From positions 21,381,896 through 21,445,895 of the forward strand of contig JAVLUZ010000154.1 of assembly GCA_036768485.1 (NCBI GenBank): a stretch of 64,000 nucleotides of DNA. Direction: 5' to 3'. Both the position numbers and the translations under genes were made by a program. Positions 19,012-35,215 of this stretch are shown piece by piece (within the stretch, counting starts at the first letter, position 1; the number at the start of each line of letters is the position of its first letter). The stretch comes from Mermis nigrescens. Its lineage: Eukaryota; Nematoda; Enoplea; Mermithida; Mermithidae. A model generated the notes under the pieces. It saw nothing but the letters and a program-made list of their open reading frames with translations, searched no databases and was not told the DNA's origin.

Positions 19012-20326
19012 GTAAAAACTTCGCATAAAAGCAAAATAACATCAAAGTTTAGGGATTTAATAAGCTGTCAACAGCTTTCTGTGGAAGTAATCATCATGTA
19101 CCTACCAAAAGTTGTCATTGCATTTTGGATTATAAAATTTGAGGAAGAGCGCATTGCTTTGCGCTATATTGTAGAATTTTTATGACTTTTTATAACTTTT
19201 CCCTGGTTGTTTTCTTCTTGCACACATATAAATATGTTACTGTACTTGCCAAAAATTATTGAGACTTACGTTTTTTACGTGCTTGCGTGTAAATGTTGAT
19301 GCTAATAAAGATGAAAAGCGTTGCTAGATCAAAATTTTTCCATCTACATTGATATGAGTGATCTAACAAATGCAAAGGTGGAAATAAAATTAATTTTGGG
19401 ACTATAATACTCTAAATTACAGCATCAGTTATGCTGAAAATAACACTAATATTCATGTACATCTGACTAAATGGATTTATCTAATAGCGCTTAAATTGAT
19501 CTTCTGCGCCTAGACACTTTTCTAAATCAAAACTTAGCACTTGTGGTTAGCACAAAATTAGAATTGACTGAGAGCAGTTGAGTGCAGGTCGTCGTAATAT
19601 TTTTAGACAAAGTGTTTTCTAAATGAAAGCACAGGCTAATCACTGCAAAACAGCAAACTAGCATTATGAGGAAAATTTTTCAAATTCTACTCTGAAAATT
19701 GATTGATTGTGGCAGGTTCTCATTTCCTCCATGTACTGGTAGATGCACGTGTAATGTGTTTCTTAAAGAAGATTCTCCAACTTGCAAACCAATGTTTTAT
19801 TTTCTCAAAGTAAAACGTTTAAATAAGTAGGTAGGTACGTCAGTCTATAGAATATAGATTCGATTTAAATAGTTGCTAAATAAATAAAGGCTAAAATTGT
19901 TAACATGCGCATTTTTATGTATTTTATTGTGCTGTAGAAATATGAAAAGCAAAAGTCAGGTGCAAAATATTTTATCACTCTTAACTTAAAATGTCTGTTT
20001 ATTGACACATAGAATAAGACTGCATAAATAAACTCCCTCTGTATTCAAAAACCTGTTCCATTCTCCTCTCAGAACTTTGAGAAACTATTCCAAATATATT
20101 TCAAAGCCTTCTTCCAGAGAGCTTAAAGCGACTGAAACAACTTGTTAGGAAACTGAAGCATCAAAGTATAATGCACATAATACATACACACGTACATTCT
20201 AGTGTAAAATAAAGAAGAACTCAAAAAATAGAATAACGATTTACTACTTGTCTTCTTACCAAACCCTTACCATTACTTTATTTATTATACTTGTGTAAAA
20301 GTATCGCCATTTAACTTTTGCTTCAG
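19012..20326 (+). other. Intron between the two plus-strand exons
   Basis: AT-rich with no recognised repeat. Bounded by gtaaaa at the left and a T-rich acceptor at the right. Confidence 0.45.
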
Positions 20327-20497
20327 GTTGATGCCAAGTTGATGGAATTCACAGATTACGATGCTTTTGCATTCAAAAAAACATCTGGGTTGGATCGTGT
20401 TGCTTTACCGTTTGGTCGCACTGTCAACGCTGCTTCTTTTAAAGCAGACTGGCCCATGTTTAATATCACTTTGGAAAACTCGGGACTTGATATCAAG
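20327..20497 (+). CDS. Internal coding exon of the same unrecognised gene (exon 2 seen)
   Basis: 171 bases, 57 codons, with strong borders: ttttgcttcag|GTTGAT and ATCAAG|gtaagt. Phase 0 at both ends. It encodes a segment starting VDAKLMEFTDYDAFAF and ending LENSGLDIK, with one N-glycosylation sequon (NIT). Intron upstream is 1315 bases. No later exon of this gene could be found downstream in the window; the following 4 kb is transposon. No domain assignment is offered. Confidence 0.6.
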
Positions 20498-20955
20498 GTA
20501 AGTAACAAAAGAAAACGGTATGAGACGTTTTGGCGCCACAATCTTTGTAATACTATTAATTATTAATATTTCATTTATGATTTAAAAGTAATCCAGATTA
20601 TGAAAGCTCATTTAATTCTCTATGTGATGGTATAAATTACTTCTAGGATATCTTCGAATTTAGTGAGATAATCATATGCGTCTAAAAACACACTGGATTT
20701 TCTACAGTTATTCAGTCGTAAACAAACGGATACTCATTGAATCGAAAAGAGTAATATGCTATTTTGAATCTTGTAAAACCTGCATTCTGAATATATTACT
20801 TAATTTAAAATTGCTCAAAAATTGGTTTAATTAGAATAATTCATACGTCGCTGGCGCCAAAACGATGGCGCCATAAACATCGTGGACCTCAAGAAAAAAA
20901 CATGCATCAAAAATCCTGTTAGCTTAGTAATCTGGTCCTCACTCATTATCTCTTG
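20498..20955. other. Start of the next intron, nothing recognised
   Basis: Follows the gtaagt donor. It contains a short self-complementary phrase gctggcgccaaaacgatggcgcca near 20850 but nothing assignable. Confidence 0.35.
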
Positions 20956-21495
20956 CCTTACCCTGGAGGGCGTGGGTGGAACGGGTTTGGAGGGGTATGC
21001 ACCACACCTGGGAGTGAAGGGTTGGTAAATGGTATGAATCCCCCAGAAACAAAAATACCCCTCTACCAGAAATCAAAATACCCCCCCCCCCCCCTCCAGA
21101 ATTCAATTTTTGAAAATTTTATTTGTTTTTCCCGCAATTTTTTGATACTAATGAATAGTGCTCGGTTAGAAACGTTGAAAAATGGTGTTTTTTCGCCATA
21201 CCACCATTTTTAAGGCCATTTTTGACCTTTGAAAAAAAACTTGCACCACCAGAACTTTGGTGCCGCTCACCTATGGTAAGCACTCCCCAGAAGTAAACCA
21301 AAATATTATCCAGAATCCGATTTTTAAATATTTCTGTCATTTCGAAATGTTTTGATGCCAGTGGATAGTGCTCGATGCGGCACTTTGGAAAATTGTGTTT
21401 TTTTCGCAAAACCTCAATTTTTAAGACCATTTTGACCTTTGAAAGATCTTAAATCGACCCATCCCCCAGAGTTTAAGTGCTGCTCACCTATGCCG
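20956..21495 (-). mobile_element. Two tandem GGGCAGC-family MITEs in direct orientation
   Basis: The first copy runs from about 20956 to 21273 (ends ggagggcgtggg and gccgctcacctatgg). A second, partial copy in the same orientation spans about 21274-21495 (ends gctgctcacctatg). Both carry the signature tagtgctcg...gaaacgttgaaaaatgg. Confidence 0.7.
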
Positions 21496-21550
21496 TGGAC
21501 TAGGACGGACTCCTAGCCAATCGTCCGAGCTATTTTTTCATGCACATATG

Positions 21551-25163
<3,613 letters not shown>

Positions 25164-25279
25164 TACCCTACTTTTAATTAGCATGATTTGAGTACATCAA
25201 TCAGTAAACACATACAGTAGCATACCACAATAATGACAGCAGTCCAAGAACGCGGAAACCATATTATTCTTAACATCAG

Positions 25280-25470
25280 CAGCGGCGGATCCAGGATTTT
25301 CCTAAGGTTGGGGCAGTACCTCTAAGGGGGAGGGTTCCCTGACTTGGGCGGAGAAATTAGCCGTTTTAACAAGAAAATCGCTGAAAATCGCTCAAAAATC
25401 CTCAATTTTGCGCTATACTTTTGGGCCAATAGGGGGAGGGGCGGCAGCCCCACCCCTAAATCCGCCGCTG
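25280..25470. mobile_element. MITE with CAGCGGCGGAT ends
   Basis: 191 bp with perfect terminal repeats CAGCGGCGGAT/ATCCGCCGCTG. The flanks aacatcag and aacatacg agree at 6 of 8 bases. Related to the longer copy at 49516-50107. Confidence 0.65.
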
Positions 25471-27709
25471 AACATACGCATTATTCTTCTTAAACAAGAC
25501 AACCTTACATTACTTTAAACAGATCAAAGTTTCTCAGCATAAACTTTACGCAAATATCAAGTGTAAGGAACACTAACGCTCAGATTTGAGTAAATAAATT
25601 TGTAGTATAAACTACATATTAACCACAAACGGAATAGTGCAAACTTTACATAACTACTAGGTGTAGAGAAAACTAACAGTCAGATTCTTAATTCTGATTT
25701 TACGTAGAACATTTAAAAAATTAAACCTCCGCAAGGCTCTAGAACTAAAGTTAATATTCAGTGTAAACTTTACACAACCACAGAGTGTAAAGAAATTTTC
25801 ATGATATTACTGTGATATTGCGATCAACATTTATGAAAAAATTAAGTCAACACAATGGACCCAGGACAAAGAAATATCAGATGTAAAAAACTTTACAGCA
25901 CTGTTGAGTGCAAAAAAACTGGCGTGGTTTCTGGTTAATTTTAGACTTGAGATTACGTCCAGACTCATAACCCAGAACTTGGCAGAAAATACAAGGCAGA
26001 AACACGTTAAGCTCCCCCATTATTTTGACTTTACATTTACCGAAAAAAGCTAAACATTGATGTAAACAAACGCAATTCGCTGTGACGCCTACCCCTTATA
26101 AGGTACTCTATTTTTTCCTATTCGACCTTGCACGGATTCTGAACAAGAGAAAGTGGCAAACAAAAAATGGACAAACCTGTATTTTCCATTGTCCACCACA
26201 TTGTAAACTTTAAAAATCTGAACCTAACGCCCCAATGAGTGTAAATAAATTCGGTTCGGGCCAGTTTGTTGCCCTTTGATTGTAGTACGTTTGTTCTTGC
26301 CAAACCTATGTTCCGCAAAATATTTGATATGATTTACCAATCAAAATACGAAAAAAGACTGTTTTTTGCGGAACTTTACACCCCATAAATAACACAATAT
26401 TACGTTTTTTGAATGCGGCTTGCTTTGATGTGTAGCCCTTAGAAGTCTCCTTATTCTTGTTTTATTCAATTCATCCAAACTCATAACCGTAAATGTTGGC
26501 AGAGAAATCTCGGACAAAATCTGTTTTTTTACTCATCCACTAGAGTGTAAAGTTTAAATTCCTGTACTAATTGTGCATTGATTGTAGAAAAGTTTGCTGG
26601 CTAAGCATCAGGATAGCCCTTGATCCGTAGTACATTTCTGTCGGAAAAAATTTCTAAAATCTCATTACCGGAGTTGTTGGCGAGGCATAAACAAGTCGAA
26701 AACTCGACTAGAATGTGTATTTTTACCCACAGATTTTTGCGCCCTTTACACTCCCATTCGAGAACTAAGGCGAAATTCAAAAAACCAAAGGTGTCAGCTG
26801 CAGGACATAAATAGATGAATAATTCAAATGAAGTGCATGCTTTTGCCAGAAGAATTAAAAAATGGAAAAGTCAACATTCAGAAGATTCGAATCCATTAGT
26901 CTTTTTCTGAATCTGCATGCGAGAACAGATGCGTGAGCCACTGCGCCAACTCGACATATCGGCGGATTTTAATATTTAGTTAATAATTGAAAAATATTCA
27001 TCATTCTACTAAAGTTTAAGAATAGTGCATTTATGATAATAAAAATAAATATTCATTAAAGACGAGTCGAAAAAATCTGAGAAATAAGAAAATCTGGTCA
27101 AAAATATGCAATACAGAGTTATCTATCGGCATTAGAAAATAGATGTAGATATAATTCAAAGTTCGCCTGTTCCATACCTCAACAAACACTGGCTGTAGAG
27201 GAGTTTAAAAGGTCAGATTCGTTATTCGGGCCTCAGGGAGAACATTTAAAAAATATTCATCATTTACGACGCTCTGGGCGCAAAAGTGCTTCTCGGTGTA
27301 CACTTTACACTTATGCTAAGGTCAGGGCACCTTTTAGCACAATTAGCATGTTCCGCCTACTTAGCGGTCTAGTTGAAGAAATATCGTTTCTCGTCTCGAA
27401 CCCTTTACACTAAAACGATTACAGATAAAGAAATATTGCATTATAAGAAAAACAAAAAAAAATTAAGTTCTTGAGATTTTGTAACCCTCTACATTATAAA
27501 GCCGACTGGACTGCACAGGAACCAAAATTGAGTTAGATAAGGTAAAGGACACGCAAATAGTAAAATACTCGTATACTTTACATTTTTTGTGCAACAAACC
27601 ATTGAGTGTAAAGAAATTTTAAGGTCAGATTTGTAATGTACAGCTCGTGGGCAACATTTTAAAAAAGTTGGCCCTCCGCTAATGTATTTGATTTTTCGGT
27701 TTACACTCT
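25471..27709. repeat. Diverged GTGTAAA-rich repeat block
   Basis: No gene. Phrases such as gtgtaaagaaatttt, aaggtcagattcg, ccctccgc and actttacac recur irregularly. From about 27200 the text aligns well with the 473-bp tandem at 47393-48770. Small frames here (for example 26620-26814) repeat wording found at 16070 and are not genes. Confidence 0.6.
26881..26955 (-). repeat. tRNA-like (SINE head) sequence
   Basis: On the minus strand an A-box-like TGGCGCAGTGG is followed about 45 bases later by a B-box-like GGATTCGAATC. The T-stem does not pair, so it is not a functional tRNA; a tRNA-derived SINE fragment is the more likely reading. Confidence 0.3.
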
Positions 27710-29484
<1,775 letters not shown>

Positions 29485-29511
29485 TACTCCAACTTTTTGT
29501 TAACAAAAAAT

Positions 29512-29611
29512 NNNNNNNNNNNNNNNNNNNNNNNNNNNNNNNNNNNNNNNNNNNNNNNNNNNNNNNNNNNNNNNNNNNNNNNNNNNNNNNNNNNNNNNNN
29601 NNNNNNNNNNN
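29512..29611. other. Assembly gap (100 N)
   Basis: Exactly 100 N, the usual placeholder for a gap of unknown size. It lies at the left limit of the inverted duplication. Confidence 1.
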
Positions 29612-30679
29612 GATCAAAAAGAGAACATGTACTTTTGTCAGAAAAAGTTTAATAGGTCACGCAAAAACCTAAAAACGGCTAGGTCGGAATGCGCGCTACA
29701 TGAAATAAGATAGATAATAAGACGTTACATAATTGCGAAAAAGTTGCGCGTTCATTAGTTTCTTCAGCATTGATGCTTCGTGAAGCTAAATTTCATAAAC
29801 GTGTTGACTCAAAATCGTGAGTCAAACTTTGTGAAAACGAGTTCAAACGTTGATTAGCTGTTTCATTGTCTCTTTATTTAGTAGATACAGATAACAATGC
29901 GTCGCATGATGCCGCATCACAATAGTAGATAGACGGTGTATATTTGCAGAGAAAAGATGAATTGAATTGCATGAGTCATACGCGATAAAATGCAGCTCTA
30001 ACCAATACGAGCTATATCTGTTTCAGCACCGCATTTCTCCGTTTATCAAGGCTCGTTACAACAGTACTTGGTGGTATCTTCAATGCCTAAGCTAAGCGTT
30101 TTAACAACGAAATTTGAGTACACTGAATTTTTACTATGACTTGTCATTGGAAGATGTAGTGTTTCTTCAGTTGTAAAAACATCAATATACCGAAATAATA
30201 ATAAGGCAATTAATACAAAGAAATTGTGAACGTCATGCTTGCAAAGTAGTAAATAGCATAATTTTTATTCAAAATAGTGCCTGCTCACTCACAAGTCAAG
30301 AGGCGCGATGAGTTTACATACTAGTAGTGCAGCGATCAAATTGCTGCCTGCTACGTGTACCGCCTAGCCGCCCGGCATGCGCAAGCGGCAAGAATGCACC
30401 GTGCACACAGTGCACTTAATAATCGCACATTGTATATATCAGTGGCAAAAAGGCTGCAAGGTACTGTGCTTAGGGTTATATTCACTTTTTAGAATGTTAC
30501 TTTCATGTGAATAATCTTGTAGTTCATTATCATGACATTGTCGTTTTCACCTAGTTTCGTGTTTTCAGCTAAGTAATGGAACATTGCACAATAAGCATGA
30601 TATATACGATCAGCCAATACATCATAGACGTAGATATAACACCTTGATTTGATCCTGTTAATCGAAAATCTGGTAGCTT

Positions 30680-31275
30680 TCAATATCCTTTTAGCATATC
30701 ATTATGTTTGACTGACGTTACTCGACTGTTTAGAATTTCACTGTATCTTCATTATCTACTGTTCCGACAGTTATCAGACACGGCATTTTTAGTGATAGTT
30801 TCGAGAGATGCTGAGAGCCCCACGTCATCTTAATCGCTTCAAGGAATTCCGTTCAATCTTTGATTTAAAATGCTCGTTGCAGACAGTCTTATACCTAGAT
30901 CACCGCGCCATTACGGCAGGAAAACATACCATCATAATTTTCGTAGCTTGACAAAAAGTGTTGAAGTAGGTAATGCCGTTTTCAGCAGATTCGGAATATC
31001 CACCTGTACAGCACTCTCCATACTTGTTCGTTCAGTATTTTTCCAACCACTTTTGATATCACATAACTGAAATACTGTCTGATCTTTCTTCGTCCTCAGA
31101 ATTCTGGTCTCTCCTGTACTCCTCCGTTTCTCGTTCGTTCCTCTCTCTCTCTGAAGTGACAGTTTTGTCGCCTCTGTCACTGTTTGCTGTATTCGTTGCG
31201 TGGTGCAGCTGATGATGCCCTGACGTAAAATACGTGACAATGTTTTTTGCACGCGTGCATTGAACAACCATATCT
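30680..31275 (-). pseudogene. Decayed copy of the C2H2/acidic protein gene
   Basis: Minus-strand counterpart of 31583-32275. The region around the start (GAGTTAGATATGG on the minus strand) and the stop (GATATTGAAAGC) is conserved. About 100 bases are missing and the frame is disrupted, so only short pieces are open. It keeps the phrase for the zinc-finger histidines, and wording such as EDEERSD can be read in one frame. Confidence 0.65.
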
Positions 31276-31582
31276 AACTCGGCCAAAGACACCAAATGAC
31301 TGCCATATTCAGATCCGATGTTTTTATAAATATGCGTTGCACATGTGCTGCACAGTGCGCAGCACGCGTGCACACTGTGAGGTAATCCAGGATCTAGCAA
31401 TTGCTTGGGAGTTGGGGGACCTAGTGTTGGCATAGTTCATTATATCCTTAGCAGACATATATACACTATTACCTCACAGTGTGCACGCGTGCTACGCACT
31501 GTGCAGCACATGTGCAACGCGTATTTATAAAAACATCGGATCTGAATATGGCAGTCATTTGGTGTCTTTGGCCGAGTTAGAC

Positions 31583-32275
31583 ATGGTTGTTCTATGCACA
31601 CTGTGCAACAAAACATTGTCAAATAATTTTACATTAAAGAGGCATCATCAGCTATTACACCCCTTAATGGATACAGCAAACAGTGATACAGAAGATGACA
31701 AAACTGTCACTTCAGGAGAAGAAGGTGAGGAAGAAGGCAAACGGGAAAAACGAGAAATAGAGGAGAAGGAGGAAGACCAAGAGGGTTCTGAGGACGAAGA
31801 AAGATCAGACAATATTTCGGATAGTGATGATGAGCCTGATATCAAAAGTGGTTGGAAAAATGAATTCTGGCGGGCAATAATGGAGAATGCTGTACGAGAC
31901 ATGGCAGTTATTCCAGATACTGCTGAAAAACTGAGCAACCCACCCTTCTTCAACACTTTTTTGTCAAAGCTTTACGAAAATTATGATGAACATGTTTTCC
32001 TGCAAAAAGCGTTGGAAGAAAGTGATCTAGATACAAAACTGTCTGCAACGGCAGACTTTTTTAAATCAAAGATGAACTTTGGGGGTACTGAAGCAATTAA
32101 GATGGCGTGGAATTCTCGAAAGCATCTATTCAAGAAACTTATCACTAAAAATGCCGATATCCTGTCTGATGAATTACAAGAAAGGCAAGAAGATAATGAA
32201 GATACGAGTGAAATTCTAAACAGTCGAGAAACAACGTCAGTCCAAGACTACAATGATATGCTAAAAAGATATTGA
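31583..32275 (+). CDS. C2H2 zinc-finger protein with acidic region, unknown function
   Basis: 230 codons from the first ATG; the frame is open upstream for 34 codons but without ATG. Residues 5-26 form one classical C2H2 finger, C-x2-C-x12-H-x4-H (CTLCNKTL...HHQLLH). A long acidic, charged stretch of about 60 residues (GEEGEEEGKREKREIEEKEE) follows, then a helical C-terminal half containing WKNEFWRAIMENAVRDM and SKLYENYDEHVFLQKALEES. The finger suggests nucleic-acid binding and the acidic stretch a nuclear or chromatin role; both are inference. It sits in the right arm of an inverted duplication whose other arm carries a broken copy. It may be a gene of the duplicated element or a host gene. 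A donor-like site is not obvious, so it may be a single exon. Confidence 0.6.
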   Translation: MVVLCTLCNKTLSNNFTLKRHHQLLHPLMDTANSDTEDDKTVTSGEEGEEEGKREKREIEEKEEDQEGSEDEERSDNISDSDDEPDIKSGWKNEFWRAIMENAVRDMAVIPDTAEKLSNPPFFNTFLSKLYENYDEHVFLQKALEESDLDTKLSATADFFKSKMNFGGTEAIKMAWNSRKHLFKKLITKNADILSDELQERQEDNEDTSEILNSRETTSVQDYNDMLKRY

Positions 32276-33360
32276 AAGCTAAAGATTTTCGATTAACAGG
32301 ATAAATTATCAAAAGGTGTTATATCTGCGTCTATGAAATGTATGGCTGATTGCACAATCGTATGTATCACTCACTTTACTGTGCAATGTTCCATTACTTA
32401 GCTGAAAAGTAAAAAAACTAGGTGAAGAAAGTGACAATGTCATGATAATGAACCTAAGATTATTCACATGAAAAAGATAACATTCTAAAAGTGATAATAG
32501 CTTCTAGGACCCGGTACAGCTCCAGAGAATAGGTACTTTGCATCCACTTTGTGCACTGATGTGCCACAATGTGCGATTATTAAACTGCACTGTGTTGCAC
32601 AGTGCACTGCTCACTTACGCACACTCGGTAGCTGGGCGGTACACAGTGCAGGCAGTTATTTTTTGTATTTTCTTATGCCTTAAGCAGAACCCCCAGAATT
32701 TGATCGCTGCCCTTGTGTGCTTACGCGCCTCTTGATGAATTAGTGAGCAGGCACTATTTTGAATAAAAATTATGCCCTATTTACTACTTTACAAGCATGA
32801 CGTTCACAATTTCTTTGTATTAATTGCCTTAATTCGTATTTTGTTTATTTTTATTATATTGATGGCCCCCTGCTGAAGAAGCATACTACATCTTCCAATG
32901 ACAAAGTTATTAGTAAAAATTCGTCTTCCTCAAATTTCGTTGTTAAAACGCTTAGCTTAAGGCGATTGGGAATTTTACCAAAGAAAATACTGTTTTCTTA
33001 ACGGGCCTTGATAATCCTTCGAGAAAAATGCAGTACTAGACTAGATATAGCTCGTATTGATTTAGAGCTGCATTTTATCGCTCGTATAAATGCATGCAAT
33101 TTTTAATTCATCATTTTTTCTGCAAATATAGCTACCATCGCTTATTTGTACTGCTATAGTGAACGCGACACATGCAGGCATTGATACATTATTTCTTATC
33201 TACTAAATAAAGAGACAATGAAACAGCTAATAATGTGTCAACGTTTAGCTCGTTTTCCAAAATTACAACGGTTGCCTCACGATTTTGAGTCAACATGACC
33301 TTGTTTATGAAATTTGAAAACTGCCTGAAGCATCAATGCTTTTGAAGAAACTAATGAACA

Positions 33361-33660
33361 CTTTAACTTTTTTCGCAATTATGTCAGCTTCTTTCGATCT
33401 TATTATCTATCTTATTTCATGTAGCGCGCATTCCATGACCCTAGCTCCGTTTTTTAGGTTTTTGCGTGACCTATTAAACTTTTTCTGACAAAAATTACAT
33501 GTTCTCTTTTTGATCTTGGCAAGCTTAAAAGAGTAATCATGTACCATTTAAAATTTTTTCGCAATTACGTCAGTTTCTTTCGATCTTCTTATCTATCTTA
33601 TTTTATGTAGCATGCATTAAAAACTATGACCCTAGCTCCGTTGTTTAAGTTTTTTTGAGT
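33361..33660. repeat. Direct repeat of about 110 bp at the right edge of the palindrome
   Basis: The stretch tttcgcaattatgtcagctt to ccctagctccg (about 33370-33450) is repeated at about 33550-33640 with few changes. Confidence 0.6.
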
Positions 33661-34519
33661 AAACAGAAAAAAGTTTTATTTTATTCAGCTATAACTTCCG
33701 TTTTGCATTACTACTCCGCTTTGCGCTTTTTTCTGGTACTATTCGAAAATGAACGAGCCTCAGGATAAGCGCTACGATTTTACAATTTGGGATAACGTTT
33801 ACTGCTTGGTGTCTACTTGGAACGACTTCGTCAATCTAATGAGTCGGCAGCACCAGAATTTGGTGGATGCTTCGCCGTAAATTTCGAATGCCCAGCACCA
33901 TAGGCGAAATTGTGGTGGCCATTATTGAAAAACTGGGAGGTAACGAAAACTTTTAGCTTCGAAAAAACAGGAAATAAATAAAGTAACTAATCTATTTGAT
34001 TAAATATAAGCATAATTATAGAATTTGAAGCATTAAATAATTTTTATCATTCTTACGGAATTCGGACCTTAAAATTTGCTATCGTACGCAATCATAAATT
34101 TTTTATAGTAATTACTATAGTTTTTTACTACTCGGCAAATCATAAGAATATTTTTAATATTCGCTGATATTTACTTATTTTATGTACGTAGAGCAACGTA
34201 CCAATATATATATATATATATATTTAAATCAGTAGAATAAAAATTTATATATTTAGATATTACATGCGTGCATATTTAGCGTTATCCTACACAGGAAATA
34301 ATTTAATTCGCGGACTGTAATTTTCTTTTAGATAGGCGTTATTTAATGCATTTCTATTCTTTGTAATTTAAATTTGTGTTATCTGTGCTTTTTGACCTTA
34401 TGAACATTTTTCGCACGTTCTGGGAGTCTACCGATTCTTGGGAGTTTAGATTTCCACGCCCATAATTTTAATTTTTATCCAAATCGGGGGTTGCGCATAT
34501 AATTAGTCGTAAGCATCAC
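33661..34519. other. No gene recognised
   Basis: Includes a short (TA)n near 34204 and a degenerate fragment of the GGGCAGC MITE near 33843-33905. A frame opening ATGAACGAGCCTCAGG at 33751 is too short and ambiguous to call. Confidence 0.4.
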
Positions 34520-35215
34520 GCGTACATAATTTTAGCGCACTGTGACCGTAAATTTTATTTCTCCGATAATCCGGGGGCCAGAGAAGCCTTGTATGTACAT
34601 AATTTTAGCGCAAAGCAAATCTCGATCCGGGGGCTAGAAAAGCTTAGCGGTGTATGTACATAATTTTAGCGCAATTGCTAAATCTCGATCCACGGGCCTG
34701 AAAGCTTAGTGGTGTTATGTACATAATTTTAGTACAATGCAACAAAATTGGTTTATCCCCTAATCCATGGGCCATGGGCAGATTTATGGACCCCCTTAGT
34801 TTGGGGCGGGAAGGGGGCGTATAGCTAAGTGGTCTATAAACGTGTATGTACATAATTTTAGTGCAATGCGACCTAAAAATTGATTTATCCGATAATCCGG
34901 GGGCCAGAAAGCTTAGTAGTCATTAAAGGTTAAAGTAACATAATTTTAGCGCAATGCAACGCTGAAAAGTTTATGAACGAAAATATCACACAATGCAACA
35001 AGATCGGTTTATCCCCTAATCCTGATCCTCGGGCCATAAAGCTTAGTGGTGTTATGTACACAATTTTAGCGCGGTTTATCCCATAATCCTGATCCACGGG
35101 TAGATTTATGGAGCCCCTTAATTTAGGGGCGAGAAGAGGTGCACAGCCGATTAATGTAGGTAGCATGGCTCGCCTGCGGGGGTATAATGACGTCAGGTTG
35201 CGATCGTAATACGTC
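34520..35215. repeat. Minisatellite with TGTACATAATTTTAGCGCAATG units
   Basis: About eight irregular units of roughly 70-120 bases. Each has tgtacataattttagcgc, then a phrase like atttatcccctaatcc, then gggccagaaagcttagtgg. Unit length varies by internal insertions (cccttagtttggggcgggaa in two of them). Confidence 0.75.

Larger units (their letters stand above)
29612..33515. repeat. Large inverted duplication, arms about 1.8-2.0 kb
   Basis: The left arm (29612-31384) is the diverged reverse complement of the right arm (about 31470-33515). The outermost match is gatcaaaaagagaac at the left against gttctctttttgatc at the right; the innermost is cacactgtgaggtaa against ttacctcacagtgtg. An 85-base spacer lies between. 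Both arms are rich in GTGCAC/GCACTGTGC words. The right arm keeps a gene, the left arm a decayed copy. The left arm runs into the assembly gap. Confidence 0.85.
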
